Assembly (NCBI GenBank): GCA_017979445.1
Contig: CM030713.1
Coordinates: 26,891,163-26,955,162, forward strand
Direction: 5' to 3'
Length of the DNA: 64,000 bases
From: Akebia trifoliata
Lineage: Eukaryota; Streptophyta; Magnoliopsida; Ranunculales; Lardizabalaceae
Shown: in pieces, positions 34,604 to 46,600 of the stretch
Layout: each line of letters starts with the position of its first letter
Position numbering within the stretch: the stretch's first letter is position 1
Translations under genes and position numbers: made by a program
The notes under the pieces: generated by a model
Database searches by the model: none
What the model was told of the DNA's origin: nothing
Seen by the model: only the letters and a program-made list of their open reading frames with translations

Positions 34604-37600
34604 GGAATGCGTTTTGTGTGTTTTGTGGGTGCGTAGATCAAGCAAGTGTGGGAGTGGTGGAGAAATGGGGACGATTCGAGAAAATAGCAGCACCAGGTTT
34701 CCATTTCTTCAATCCCTTTGAAGGTGAATTTCTAGCTGGTGTTCTCTCCACTAGGATCTCCTCTCTCGATGTCCGCATCGAAACCAAAACCAAAGTAAGA
34801 TTCTCTCTCTCTCTCTCTCTCCCCTGGATCATAAGCTCGGTTTTTCATTTTTGATTTTCGCAATTTTCGTCGAATGGGTCTCTTTATTTTAATGGGTTAA
34901 TAAGATTTAACCATTAAAACTTACAAGTACACGATTAATCTATATGATTATATTATTTATTAAAACCAATGAACTTGGAATTTGGTAAAGTAGTTCCTCA
35001 TGGGAAATTACCCATTTGATTATTTTGGAGATTAATGATTTTTCCATTTTATTGGATCTAATTTCAATGAATTAGTTCCATAAGAATCAATGAAACCTTA
35101 GCCTTTTAAACCCCAAGGGTTGGTGAGATGGCTAACACCACACCTCAGGAAGCAGAGGTCTTGGGTTTCAATTCCCCTTAGGGGCCACGGAGATTAGTCG
35201 AGAGAGGGCCAGATACCACAGTTCCTCAGCCCCCCACCCACAAACCAAAAAAAAATCTTAAATTCTTTTTAATCCTAAACGAATTACTCAGGACTTGGAT
35301 TTATAAGGCCATTATACACATTCCACAGAACTAATTATAATTCTCATTCCTCTATGATGTCTACAATTTGATTCGGATATAGATAAAAAAAAAAGATGGT
35401 ATCCTTCTGCAACCACAAAAGAGACAAATTTTGACATAAGATAAGAGGAGTTTGTCGATTCATTCCTAGATCTAGTATATGTTCATTGAATTAGGGTGTG
35501 AAATATTTTCAAGAACGAGCAAATTATAATGATTTCCATCTCTATTCTCTACGAGATTTTTATGTCTTTCAATGGATTCATTGGAACCATTCTTATCGAA
35601 TTGTTTTTCTTGGTATCTTTTGATTATTTTGGTGATTAATTGTGTTGTGGCCAAATCTCAAGACACACACGGAAACCCAATTATTAAAATTAACTCGTCT
35701 AACAATAAATGAACTAATTCCAACAACCAAACCCCAAGGATGTGTTGCAAAGCAAATGAAAGAAACAATAAAGAAAGTAGAGAAAATGACACAATCGCAA
35801 CAAAAGATTTACATGCTTAACCTACAACAAAAGATTTACATCTATGGTCAAGTCAGTAAGTAGAAATCCACTACTCAAGGAAGAAATTACAAGTATTGAG
35901 GCCTATACTTACCTCCAAAACTCCGGTGAAACCCACCAAATCTCTACACCCAAGAACCCAAACAAGAAATCTTGATCTCACTCCCATTGTCAGAAACCCG
36001 TAATAACAATGTGAAGATCACTTCAAGAACCTTGGACTTCTAGATTTTACAAGAGAAGAAAAATACTCATAGAGACTCAATGCTTTCTCACACTTTCTAC
36101 CAAAGAGAAAACCCCATTTTAGAGAAACCTCCTTTTATGAACAATAACAACCATCCTAGGACCCCCTTTTGTTTCTCATAAACTAGTGAAAGGAAACACT
36201 AAAAACACCCCAGATAAGTGGAAAAACCCATCAACCTATTGAAATAAAAAGATGGCACTTTTATCACCCTACAAATTGAACCAGTTTGCCCTCCTCGTTT
36301 TTTGTTCTTTGCATAGAGGATATGACAATTTCGTTTGGATTTATCAAAGCATGAGACAAAATACCTTGATATTTTTTATTATTTCTTTATTTTAATTTTA
36401 AAATAAGCATTCCATATCAAATGACCAGACTTCATTGCTAAAGTTAAAGATAAAATGATGAATTTGCTATTAGGAATCAATAAATATCATAAATGATTGT
36501 TCTGATGTATAATGGAAATTATTTGGGATGTAAGAATCAAATAATTCATTGTGGAACTCAATATCTCTCAAATAATTCTTTACTTTGTCTCTTGGATTAA
36601 TTAGTAGTATCCGTTTATATAACCAACTGCATTGTGTTCTACAGGATAATGTCTTTGTGCAACTGATTTGTTCCATTCAATATAGAGTAATCAAAGAAAG
36701 TGCTGATGATGCGTTCTATGAGTTGCAAAACCCCAAAGAACAGATTCAGTCATATGTGTTTGATGGTATATTTCCACTATGTTTGGGGAATGTGTTGCCT
36801 TATCATGCAATATATATTGTATTTCTTTTCTCCTGTATTTCTCCCTATTGTTAAATGTTTCTGCATTTTCATCTCAGTGGTGCGAGCTCATGTTCCAAGA
36901 ATGACATTGGATGAGCTCTTCGAACAAAAGGGTGATGTTGCTAAAGCTGTATTAGAGGAGCTTGAAAAGGTATGTCAATGCATGTATCTATTATACAAAA
37001 CAGGGTTTTTGTCCCAGTCATAAACATATCTACGGTGTTAGATCTATTTGGGAAGATCCTAAGGTGGATATTGGTTCCTACTCAAACAAATAAAAAAACT
37101 ATCTAAAACCAACTAACTACCTGAAACCACCCCATCCTCCATGTCTCTTAAATCATCATCTCCATTTCTCCTAAGGTGGATATGGTTTCCTACTCAAATA
37201 AAAAAGAAACTGTCTAAAACCAACCAACTACCTGAAATCACCCCACCCTCCATTTCTCTTAAACCATCACTCCATTGTTGAAACATAAACATAATCTACG
37301 GTGTTAGATCTATTTGGGAAGATCCTAAGGTGGATATTGTTTCCTACTCAAACGAAAAACTACCTGAAACCAACTAACTACCTGAAACCACCCCACCCTC
37401 CATTTCTCTTAAACCATCATCTCCATTATTGAAAGTCCCAAACTATTTTTTTCAAAAAATGACCACATGAAAACTGCAGGAGGGTGGAAAGGTCTTAGGC
37501 TTAACACACACTCTCTCTCTCATTTTATTTTTATTTGGGGAAGAGGTGGGTTGTGATTTTTATATGTGAGTGTGATTGTCTGTGAATTTTTTTTTTGTAA

Positions 37601-37917
37601 TTGTCAGAGATTTTTTTATCTCAAGCATACATGTGATAATTTAATAATTATATATTAATTAATTTATTTTTTTTTAAAGTGAACATTAGGCCATCTTAAC
37701 TGGTAATTTTTTTAACATTAGCCACCATTTTGAAATATTTATGAAAAGAGTAACTCCTAAACTTCGTTAAAGACCAAAAAATTATTTTCCATTGAATCTA
37801 GAGGGCAGTGTTTTTTCAATGTCATTGTTTGATTTTATATTTTATCGATTAATTAAATTTTCAATGTGTAAGAATATGTGCACGTGTCACACACGTGCTG
37901 TAGGCACGGGCATCCGC

Positions 37918-37956
<39 letters not shown>

Positions 37957-40900
37957 AAAGTGTTAGTAATTGTTCAATGTGTTTCACATAATGTTTCAAA
38001 AGCGTGAGGCCTTTTGCGCCCCTAAGGCAAGGCGTAAGCCTCAAATTTCTATGGAAAAAGCTATGAAAAAATCTTTAAAAATATAAAATTTAAATAAATG
38101 AAAGAATTATAGAAATAAATAAGAAAAGAAGTTAGGAGGTCTCCCTTATTATTATTTATTGTAAAAATTACTTATCTTGAGGTAGAATTTTAGTACACTA
38201 GCCATTTATTATATGATGTCCATTAAGCAGAAAAACTTCTCATTTTATCATTTGAAGGCTTTTGTTATTTGCCCATGTATCATATTTATATTTATAAAAT
38301 TTAATTCAGTAATATATAGATTACTTATGGTAGTGTCCCTCACTTGGTTTTACTCTTTAAGAATTTTTGTCCTTCTCACATAAAGCTCAAGTTTTTAGAA
38401 GTTTAGCACTCCAGCATTTTTGGCATCGCCACTCATGCTAAAAATTAGTCACTTCGAGACATGTCTATATAGCACTACCTAGAACATGTAGATTTATTTG
38501 TATGGATGAAAGGAAGAAGATGGTTTTAATTATTTTTTTCAGGGTTGAAGAAATGGGAGGGATATCTTTGGAAAAAAAAAAAAAAGAATATGAAAAATTA
38601 AAGTGACATTTTGATATGTTTGGCCCATGTATGCGAATGTACTGTCAGCTCAAGCCTCACTTGTCTCTCTGCCTCGAATCTTATGCCTCAATAGAGTGAG
38701 GCATAATCCTCGTATAGACCAATTGAGGCTTAAACATTGAGGATAAAATCTTACATCTTGCATCGCATAAGTCCTATGTGCTTCGAGATTGGATTTTTTT
38801 TTAAAGATAATTGTTCCACATTTTGTGGGAATCGTTTAATAGTTTGTGCCGTTCATTCAATTCCTTATGCTTATTATGCGGTAGCTTTAGTGCAGCTTCC
38901 ACCCTCTCAAGTGCAAGTGTGTGAAAGGCCTAATCTTTCCACGTGATGCACTTTTTCAGGCATGCTGAGGCTACCAGTTATCAGTCCATGTCTTGATATC
39001 ATCCTGATCAGTAATCGTTATTTTCCAATCAAGAGCCTGGATCCATACTTAAATCCAATGGCAAGGAGTCACTGATTAGGCTGATTTTATGGTATGGGTT
39101 TACCAAGGGATGGGGCAAATTTTCATGGGAGTTGTCTTCTCAAAAAGATAAAAAATGGCTACCTATTTAAAATAAAATTGACAAAAAAGGCTCTTTTATA
39201 CAACATAAATGGGCCATTTCTTTCCATGCACTTATCATTTGTTGTCCAAAGTGCACTTTCTTGATTTTAGATACCCAAAACTTTCTTGTTGAATGGTAGG
39301 GTTAAAAAAAAAAGTCAAAAGAGGTCTCTTTATGAACCGTTTCTTACACTGTAATGGTCTAAGATCTTGATTATGCTCTACTGAGGTATGAGGCATCAGA
39401 TAAAGCAAGAAATAATCAGAAGAAGAGAGATGAACATTGTAGGAGAAGAAAGAAACCTACCCTCTTTGTATTTATCATTAAGTTAGTAACTTGAATGAAT
39501 GAGACACTATTTTTTATAACAAGAAGAAAAAGAGATTTCTTAGTTGGATGTATTTTTGGATTTTAGGGGACTTGGAGAAGTTTAGGATGAGTTAAAAAAT
39601 GGTTTGGAGTTCTCGGAAAAGTTTGTATTACAGAAAGAGAAGAGGTATTTAAAAGCTGGTAACTTTTTCCCTTTATTTTCCTTGAATTTCAGATAATACT
39701 CTTCACATACCCCTCCCTCCAGATTACATTTTGATTCTCTTAAGTTTCTACTTCCACATTAAATACATATGTATATATAGTATTATATGACATGAATGTA
39801 AAGTGGGTATGAGATGTGATACACTATTTTTCTCTTTGCATTGAATTTGCTGTATGCTTCTGTCCAAACTCCTTTCTTTTATTCGTTTGGTTTATTTCTC
39901 TGCCTGTCATTGGATTATTGGTAGGCTTTGACTCATCAAATATCAAAGAAATATGTATTCTGTTTGCCTTTTGGATTATTTATTTATTTATTTTTTTTGC
40001 TTTTCGTGCTGAAATTTATTTAAGTTGTTGCAGCCTTGTGGGCATTCCCGTAACCTGTATTTTGGACATTGATCGGTCTATAATATGTCATAAACATGGA
40101 TCAGGTGATGCAAGGATACGGATATAGCATTGAGCACATACTGATGGTTGACATCATACCAGATGCCTCAGTGCGCAAAGCAATGAATGAGATAAATGCA
40201 GGTGCAAGCCTTTCCCTTTTCTATTTGTGTGTCATGTTTTGAATGCGTCTCCTATAAGCAGCAGTCTTACAGTTTCCTCGTCAAACTTCAGATATGAATG
40301 TTCTAGTTTACATTTGCCAATTAGAAGGGTTAAACCATGCACTCTTTTTGTTCTAGATAAGTGGGTGATATTAATCCCTTGTCTGTGGTATTACGACTCA
40401 AACATTACCAACCTGCTAGTTTAACCATACTCATGATTGACTTCAGTGAGGGCATTAGTGGAATTTAAATAAGGAAAATTTTCTTCTTTCCTGCCCACGA
40501 TTATAACAAGACAACAGTTTGTGGTGTCTGGGAGTATCCTGAGGGACAAGTCCTACTTCCAAAGGGGGTGGGGACTAATAATGATGGAAGGACTGCAACT
40601 TTAACATTTAAGTTTCCAATTAATCTTCTTGGCCACTACGGATGACTAATGATATATCACCTACACGTTTTAATAAAAACTGTTTGCAGTTACAATTATT
40701 TTTGTTTTTAGATCAATAATTTCATTCGAGAGAAGGTTGTAAATAATATTTGTAAGTGGGAATTGTATCCATGGCACTCTATCTGGCAAATGGTTGGATA
40801 CTCCGGTGTTTTAAAAATCACCAGTGGCTTATAAGAGGCTTATGCATCACCCAATCGAGGCTGAATCCTTTACTTAATAGGAACAATTTCAAAAGTGCTA

Positions 40901-41884
40901 TTTTGAAGCAGTTTGGTCAAGATTATTCACTGTCCTTTAGCATCTGAATTTTGGAGTCATTCTCTCTTTTTCATGTCTCTAGATGCTTCCCTAATTGTTA
41001 CTATTCTTTTTTATATTATGACCGTCACTATTCCATTGTTAGAAAATCAAATTATCGAGGCACAAAGGGATGATGCTTTGGTGCATTATCCCTTTTGCGG
41101 TTTGTTGGGGTATTTGGTAAAAAAGGAATTTGAGAGCGTTTGAGGGGATAGCTCACTTGATTCAAGAGATCATAATTAATATTTTAGGTTTTATCTTTTA
41201 TTGGTCGAAATTGTATCCAGATTTTAGATGTGTATTTTTTGAGGATTTTCTTTTTTGATGGGACTCACTTTGTAAGTCCTGGTGCGATCCTTCGGGTTGT
41301 AGCTCTTTCGAAGTTTGGCCTCTCGTCCTCCTTCGTTTTATTCTAATTTATTTCTTGATCTATAAAAAAAAAAATGGATCATAGATTGTATCATCTTCAA
41401 ATAGGACATGCTAAGTAAGGATGCCGTCCCGATTTTCCTTGATTTTCGCTTCACCTGTTCAATAGTTGAAGCCGAGTCCGTAGTTAACTAAGGATTTCTA
41501 TGTTATGTTGCAGCCCAAAGGCTTCAACTTGCTAGTGTGTACAAAGGGGAAGCAGAAAAGATACTTCTAGTGAAGAGAGCCGAAGCTGAGGCAGAGTCCA
41601 AGTACCTTGGTGGGGTTGGCGTGGCCAGGCAGAGGCAGGCAATCACTGATGGTTTAAGGGAGAACATCTTGAACTTTTCTCATAAAGTGGAGGGAACCTC
41701 AGCGAAGGAGGTGATGGACCTGATCATGATCACTCAGTACTTTGACACGATCAAAGACCTTGGAAACTCATCAAAGAACACAACTGTGTTCCTACCCCAT
41801 GGACCTGGTCATGTCAGAGATATTGGTGATCAGATACGTAATGGCATGATGGAGGCATCCGCTGCTCATGTGAATGCTGAATGA
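34600..41884 (+). CDS. HIR4: Hypersensitive-induced response protein, HIR4 type, complete
   Basis: A plasma-membrane SPFH/prohibitin-domain protein. Family members oligomerise in membrane microdomains and promote defence-related cell death, with HIRs associating with NLR receptors (family knowledge). Five exons, 34600-34794, 36645-36765, 36878-36969, 40105-40201 and 41514-41884, give 291 residues, against about 286-292 in the family. The N-terminus [11 protein letters not shown] has Gly2 for myristoylation and nearby Cys for palmitoylation. Family motifs in order are [92 protein letters not shown] and [16 protein letters not shown]. The wording matches Arabidopsis HIR4 (At5g51570) more closely than HIR1-3, from memory. 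Intron 1 (1.85 kb), intron 3 (3.1 kb) and intron 4 (1.3 kb) are enlarged by repeats. Confidence 0.95.
35108..35260 (+). mobile_element. tRNA-related SINE-like element in HIR intron 1
   Basis: Head 'gggttggtgagatggctaac' with 'gtcttgggtttcaattcccc' where a B box would be. The body ends 'cctcagccccccacccac' plus an A-rich tail. About 150 bp, same strand as the gene. The A box is weak. Confidence 0.5.
35645..36290 (-). mobile_element. Copia-type LTR remnant in HIR intron 1
   Basis: A diverged copy of the element at 9240-9860. Shared text includes 'actccggtgaa.cccaccaa', 'tctctacacccaa', 'ttttacaagagaagaaaaat' and 'actcaatgctttctcacact'. It is antisense to HIR. No internal region was found. Confidence 0.65.
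37020..37440 (+). repeat. Tandem repeat in HIR intron 3, three units of about 130 bp
   Basis: Each unit holds 'cctaaggtggatat', 'ttcctactcaaa', 'ccaactaactacctgaaa' (or a close variant), 'ccacccc' and 'ctccatttctcttaaa'. Units 1 and 3 also include 'ctacggtgttagatctattt' plus 'gggaagat'. It begins only about 50 bp after the exon 3 donor. Confidence 0.85.
37870..37919 (+). mobile_element. Possible Helitron 3' terminus in HIR intron 3
   Basis: A perfect stem 'gcacgtgt'/'acacgtgc' is followed after about 18 bp by CTAG and then T, as at Helitron ends. The hairpin lies further from CTAG than the usual 10-12 bp and no matching 5' TC end was found. Confidence 0.4.
37919..37956. repeat. (GT)n(AT)n compound microsatellite
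   Basis: 'tgtgtgtgtgtg' followed by about 12 TA units, immediately after the possible Helitron end. Confidence 0.9.
41060..41375 (+). mobile_element. L1-type LINE 3' fragment in HIR intron 4
   Basis: In one frame it reads AVCWGIW, stop, KRN, then [13 protein letters not shown], which recalls the C-terminal 'WxIWKERNxRxFEG' block of plant L1 ORF2. A 3' UTR-like stretch follows ('gtcctggtgcgatccttcgg') and ends in an A tract at about 41364. It is disabled by stops and is same-strand as HIR. Confidence 0.7.
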
Positions 41885-43676
41885 TTTAGTTTACTCCATG
41901 GATCCAATTGGAAATGTACTCACTTCCCATTTCCATGAGTTTATTTTCATTTGTATCCATTCGGATGGACAAGAGTTTCTATGTTAGGGATAGGTATACG
42001 GTGTCAAAATACTTTTGGTTAGGCTTTATATATTTGAGGCCCGTTTATGATTATAAATATTGTATAATAAATTCCGTATGCCTGGGGAGGGTAAGGATCA
42101 ATTTTCTGTTTAAAATACGTTGTGAAATTATGTGTACATATTTATTTGTTTTGATTTTGATTGAAGCTCAATATATATGGCCAGTTGATGCTAATTTGGA
42201 CATCGGCTTCAGCTTTGAATGGCCTGAATTTAGGATGGTCTGGGCTGATAACCATGATTCTGAGCTATCAGTCAGATAGGCAAAAGTTTGGTTTTGTGGT
42301 CATCAAAGATTTAGATCAACAAATGTGGATGAGATTAGTAATGATAAAGAATCTGAACCTCTACAACTTTTCAACTAGAACATTGCACTACTCATTCCGT
42401 CTGGTTAATTTCTTCGTTTTAAACTCATAATTTAATGTTTGAATAAGTCAAGATTATTGCAAGTGGAATTTGTACAAATCAAAATATTAACATAGTAGAA
42501 AAGACATTGTTGGTACATTTTCTCTCATTCCTTCTTGCAAGCAATTCATATATTTTATTTTAACAGCTAAACACCTTATAATTAATAGCAAATCTCCTCT
42601 GTTGGACACAAAATAAGTTTTTTTTCCTTTTTTTTTTAAAGATTCCCTTGTTGACTGTAATCTAATGTCGCTGGGCTCTAGTTAGATAATTATTCCACAT
42701 TTTGATTATGGATTATAAAATTAATTTATTAAATTCAGAATCTCTTTTTGGTCAAATTGATTTCAGAATCTAGAATTAGAATTTTGTTTAGTGGGATCAT
42801 ATTTCTACGGTTGATACAACAAAATATTATAAACACCAAAAAAAACTGCAAAAATGCAGGAGACAACTCTCTAAAACACAAGAAACAAGTCCTATTCTGT
42901 TTTTTATTGTTTATTTTATTTTAGTTGATTAATAATAATTTTAATTAAGAGAATTATTTCATAATCCACATAAAAGGTAACTTTTTATTTTTTATTTTTA
43001 TGGGTAACAAAACATAACATTAGATTCCAAGGTCAAATTATTTACATGATTCCAATTTTATAACCCAAACTAAACCCAACTTCAGGCGATCTTAGAAAAG
43101 TCTGAAGAGTAGAAGCTTAAGAGGGAGAGAACAAGAATAGAGATAAAGAATTTGATATGAGTAGATAACAGTCATTACAGGTATAAATTTGTTATTTTCA
43201 TAAGCACAAAAGTGCTTGATATTCCCCGGATAGGCTTGTTAAAAGAAAGAAAGAAAGAAAAAAAAGAAAAAAAAAACCTATACTTTGAAGTTAGAATTGA
43301 GTAGTAAAAGATCACATTCAAAATTATCAAATTTAATAACTAGAAGTTGCCAATCAAAGCGAATGGTTTAACGCGAGGAACTGGGAATCATGTAATAAGG
43401 CTAGCGGCAAAGAAGTAAACCATGATTACTGCCCACCCAAACAAAAATTGCAATAATAGAAATAATAATCATCATCGAAGCCTTCTCCCAAAAATGATGC
43501 CCAAGAACCTGACGACGATGGGGAGGTTGTTAGCATCACTAAACAACTGCTTGTTGAAAGACTTGCATCTACATTATCCAAAAGATTTGCATCTCTCTGT
43601 AAGACTAAAAATATCAGTTTTTCTTACTTGGTCACCTCTGACAAGTGAAGCTTGAGACTTTTCCCTTTGTTGGCAT
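41885..43676. other. Convergent 3' intergenic region between HIR and photolyase
   Basis: About 41885-42120 is likely the HIR 3' UTR ('gtataataaattccgtatgc' carries an AATAAA-like signal). About 43400-43676 is likely the photolyase 3' UTR. The AT-rich middle shows no element or gene I recognise. The small open frames at 41908-42430 and 43422-43655 are UTR shadows. Confidence 0.55.
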
Positions 43677-46600
43677 TCAGTTTACGTTCCGGACTTTGAA
43701 CCTTGAATTTGATTCGCTGCCAGCTTTTCTCTTATGGGTTCCACTTACTAGCCCCTTAACATAACTTATGTAGCCGTCAACATCAAATTTTCTTTTGCAT
43801 CCTGCGTAGTTCATATATCGTATTTTTCCAAAAACAGGTCGCTCTTTCCAACCCTGTACAACCCATTGAGATATATTAAATAGGAGACCAACAATAAACT
43901 TTTTGAATTAAGAATTTGGAAGACAATAACGAATACAACTTTTTCTATTTTTGGATGGATAAGAATACAAACCTGGTCATGAACACCACATATCGACCAC
44001 ATACAACCAACATATCCGTTTGGATCTCTACCATCTATTTCATACTGCAAGACACATCAAACGATTAACATTTTTATTTTCTGCTAGGCAAGCGGGTAAG
44101 GGTCGGTAGTAAGTGGCTGTGGTATCAACACTCATGAGCCTCACCAACTTAGCTAAGTTGGGACCTGAAACGCTCAACATGGTTGTTGAGAGTTGAGACA
44201 TCTTCCACAAGTAATTTGGGTCTGTTGAAGGTACCTTGTCGTTTAGATATATAGCTATTGAGAGGGCTTCTTCCGGTCCATTCGTCCATTCAAGAATCTT
44301 CTTTGCCCAATACATCCTGTTAAAAATTCTCATGTCCTTTACCGTCTAAAAGGCTCAACAGTAATTTATGAATGAAAGAAATAAAAGCCACAAAAGCATA
44401 CAAAACAAAGCCAAATAAGACAAACCACAAAAGCAGCGTAGTGTAATTATTATATGTGATTGAATGAGTGCACACGCCATAGCATAAAGAAATAGTATTA
44501 TTCATCATACTTTGTTTGTTTGCTCATATTTGGGAGAATCATTTATCATCTGTTCTCATCAAAAATTATAAAAATGTAATCACCTCTATTTGGACTTCCT
44601 CTTGGGTTAGATCCCTCATATCAATGCAGCTTTCAATTCATGCCAAAAAAAAAAAAAAAAAAAAGGCCTTTTGATACATGTTAATCATGTTAGTAAATTT
44701 TTTTTTTTTTTTTTTTTTGATAAGTACAAAGACTTATAAGAAAAGAAAGAGAACAAAGGAGGCCGAGATGGCCCCCAAGAAGAAAACCAAAATACAGAAA
44801 CAATAACAGAATAAAAGCTAAGAAAAAATAAGGCAGAAAGCAAGCTCAAGCAAAGAGGACCAATACTAAGAGCTACACAAGCTTTCCCATCTAAACACAA
44901 AATCTTTAAAAAAAAAACCTCGGAAAATTCCCTGTTTAGCTTAGTCCAAAAGAACAACCACCCTAGGATCTCCATAAACACCATTTGCGCATTAATCTCC
45001 TTGCCTTTGAAAACTCTGTTGTTTCTCTCCTTCCAAAGATCCCATACTATGGCCGAAGGAAGAATAGAACACAAATGCCTCTTCTTGAGAGAGAAGATAT
45101 TAAAGCCTTAACCTTCTAACAAAGAACGAAAGTTATTGGGAAGAATCCAACTAATATGAAACAAGGAAAGAAAAGAAGACCAAATACCAATTGAGAAGAA
45201 GCAATGAATACGAATATGTTCCACAGATTCTCCATCTTTCATATAAAGGGGGCAACAATTGGGAGTAATCCATCCTCTAGAGATTAAATTGTCTAAAGTG
45301 AGAATCCTCCCTAAGGAGGCAAGCCAAGTGAAGAAGGATACTTTTGCCGGAACAAGATTCTTCCAAATGGCAAAGGATGGGAAAAAATTGACTTCCCTTG
45401 GGAGAAGGGCTTTGTAGAAATATTTAACAGTGAATATCTTATTTTTAACCTTGACCCATTCCCTCTTGTCCTGATCATTGTCCATGAGCTGGACTTTATT
45501 AAGAAGGTTGAGAAGAGATACCACCTTGGTTAATTCCCAATTGTTAAAGTTCCTCCTAAAACCCAAATCCCAAGAATAAGTGTTCTCGGTACGTCTTAGA
45601 CATTAATCAATCGAGCAATTCCTCTTTAAGGAGCAAGCATACAACGATGGGTATTGAGATGACAGAGCTAGAGTCTCACACCACCTATATTGTATGTATA
45701 TTATATGTATTGTATCTTTATATAATGATGGGTATCGAGATGACAAGCATACAAAGATGGGTATTTATATTGTATGTATTGTACCTTTATATAATGTAAT
45801 ATTGTTATATAATGCATATCATGATCTTTATTTTTATTTTCACTAGTCCTTTTATATCAAAGATATTATGCTTTTCATACTCTGGAGATATGCCAGTATA
45901 GTTAAGAGCATTTGGTGACAACTTGGAGATACAATTGTTTGAGGTAAGGTGAGGTGAATCCTGGCAAGGCCTAAGAAAAAATTATTTACTTTATCTCATA
46001 AGAATTGAAGAATAAGAGTAAAAGAAATGCAAAACCAAAAAGGATTATTTTGCAACTTGATCCTCAACTACTATAACATTTTTTTGGTGGAAATGCTCTA
46101 AGGCTAAGCATAGGAGATGTACATAAAAACAAGGCCCACTACCATTTTCTTTTTCTTTGGATGTGAGAGGTACCAATAAACAAAGGAAATAAGAAAAAAA
46201 TAGCGAAAGACATGAGGGGTGGAAAAATAAAGAATAGGACTTTCTGTATGGCACATATAAAACTCCTCTTCTAAAACAGAAAAAAAGATCGAGAGGGGAC
46301 TTTTTCTTTTCGTCCAAAATACAGTCTCTCTCTAAAAGGGGAAAAAAAAAAAAGAAGCAAAATGGAGAAGAATAACAAAAACAAATAGAGAGAGAGAGAG
46401 AGGATTGCTCAAATGTTTCAGACATGCCCATATCTTAAAAATGGAAGATGGGGGAGGGAGGTTGTTTCTTGGTTGCATACGGTTCCCCTTCAAGGTAGAA
46501 TGAGAAGAAGCTTATTTTAGTTAAGGCGTAAAAAATTGATAACTAGAGGTCCAAAACATGAATGAAGGAGACAAATTGTTTGAAAATAATCTATTAGATC

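Noticed and set aside
41908..42430. Two open frames downstream of HIR
   Set aside because: They sit in the probable HIR 3' UTR and resemble no family.
44040..44333. 97-residue photolyase-like frame taken as a single exon
   Set aside because: Only 44235-44316 fits the family; beyond the GT donor the frame reads intron.
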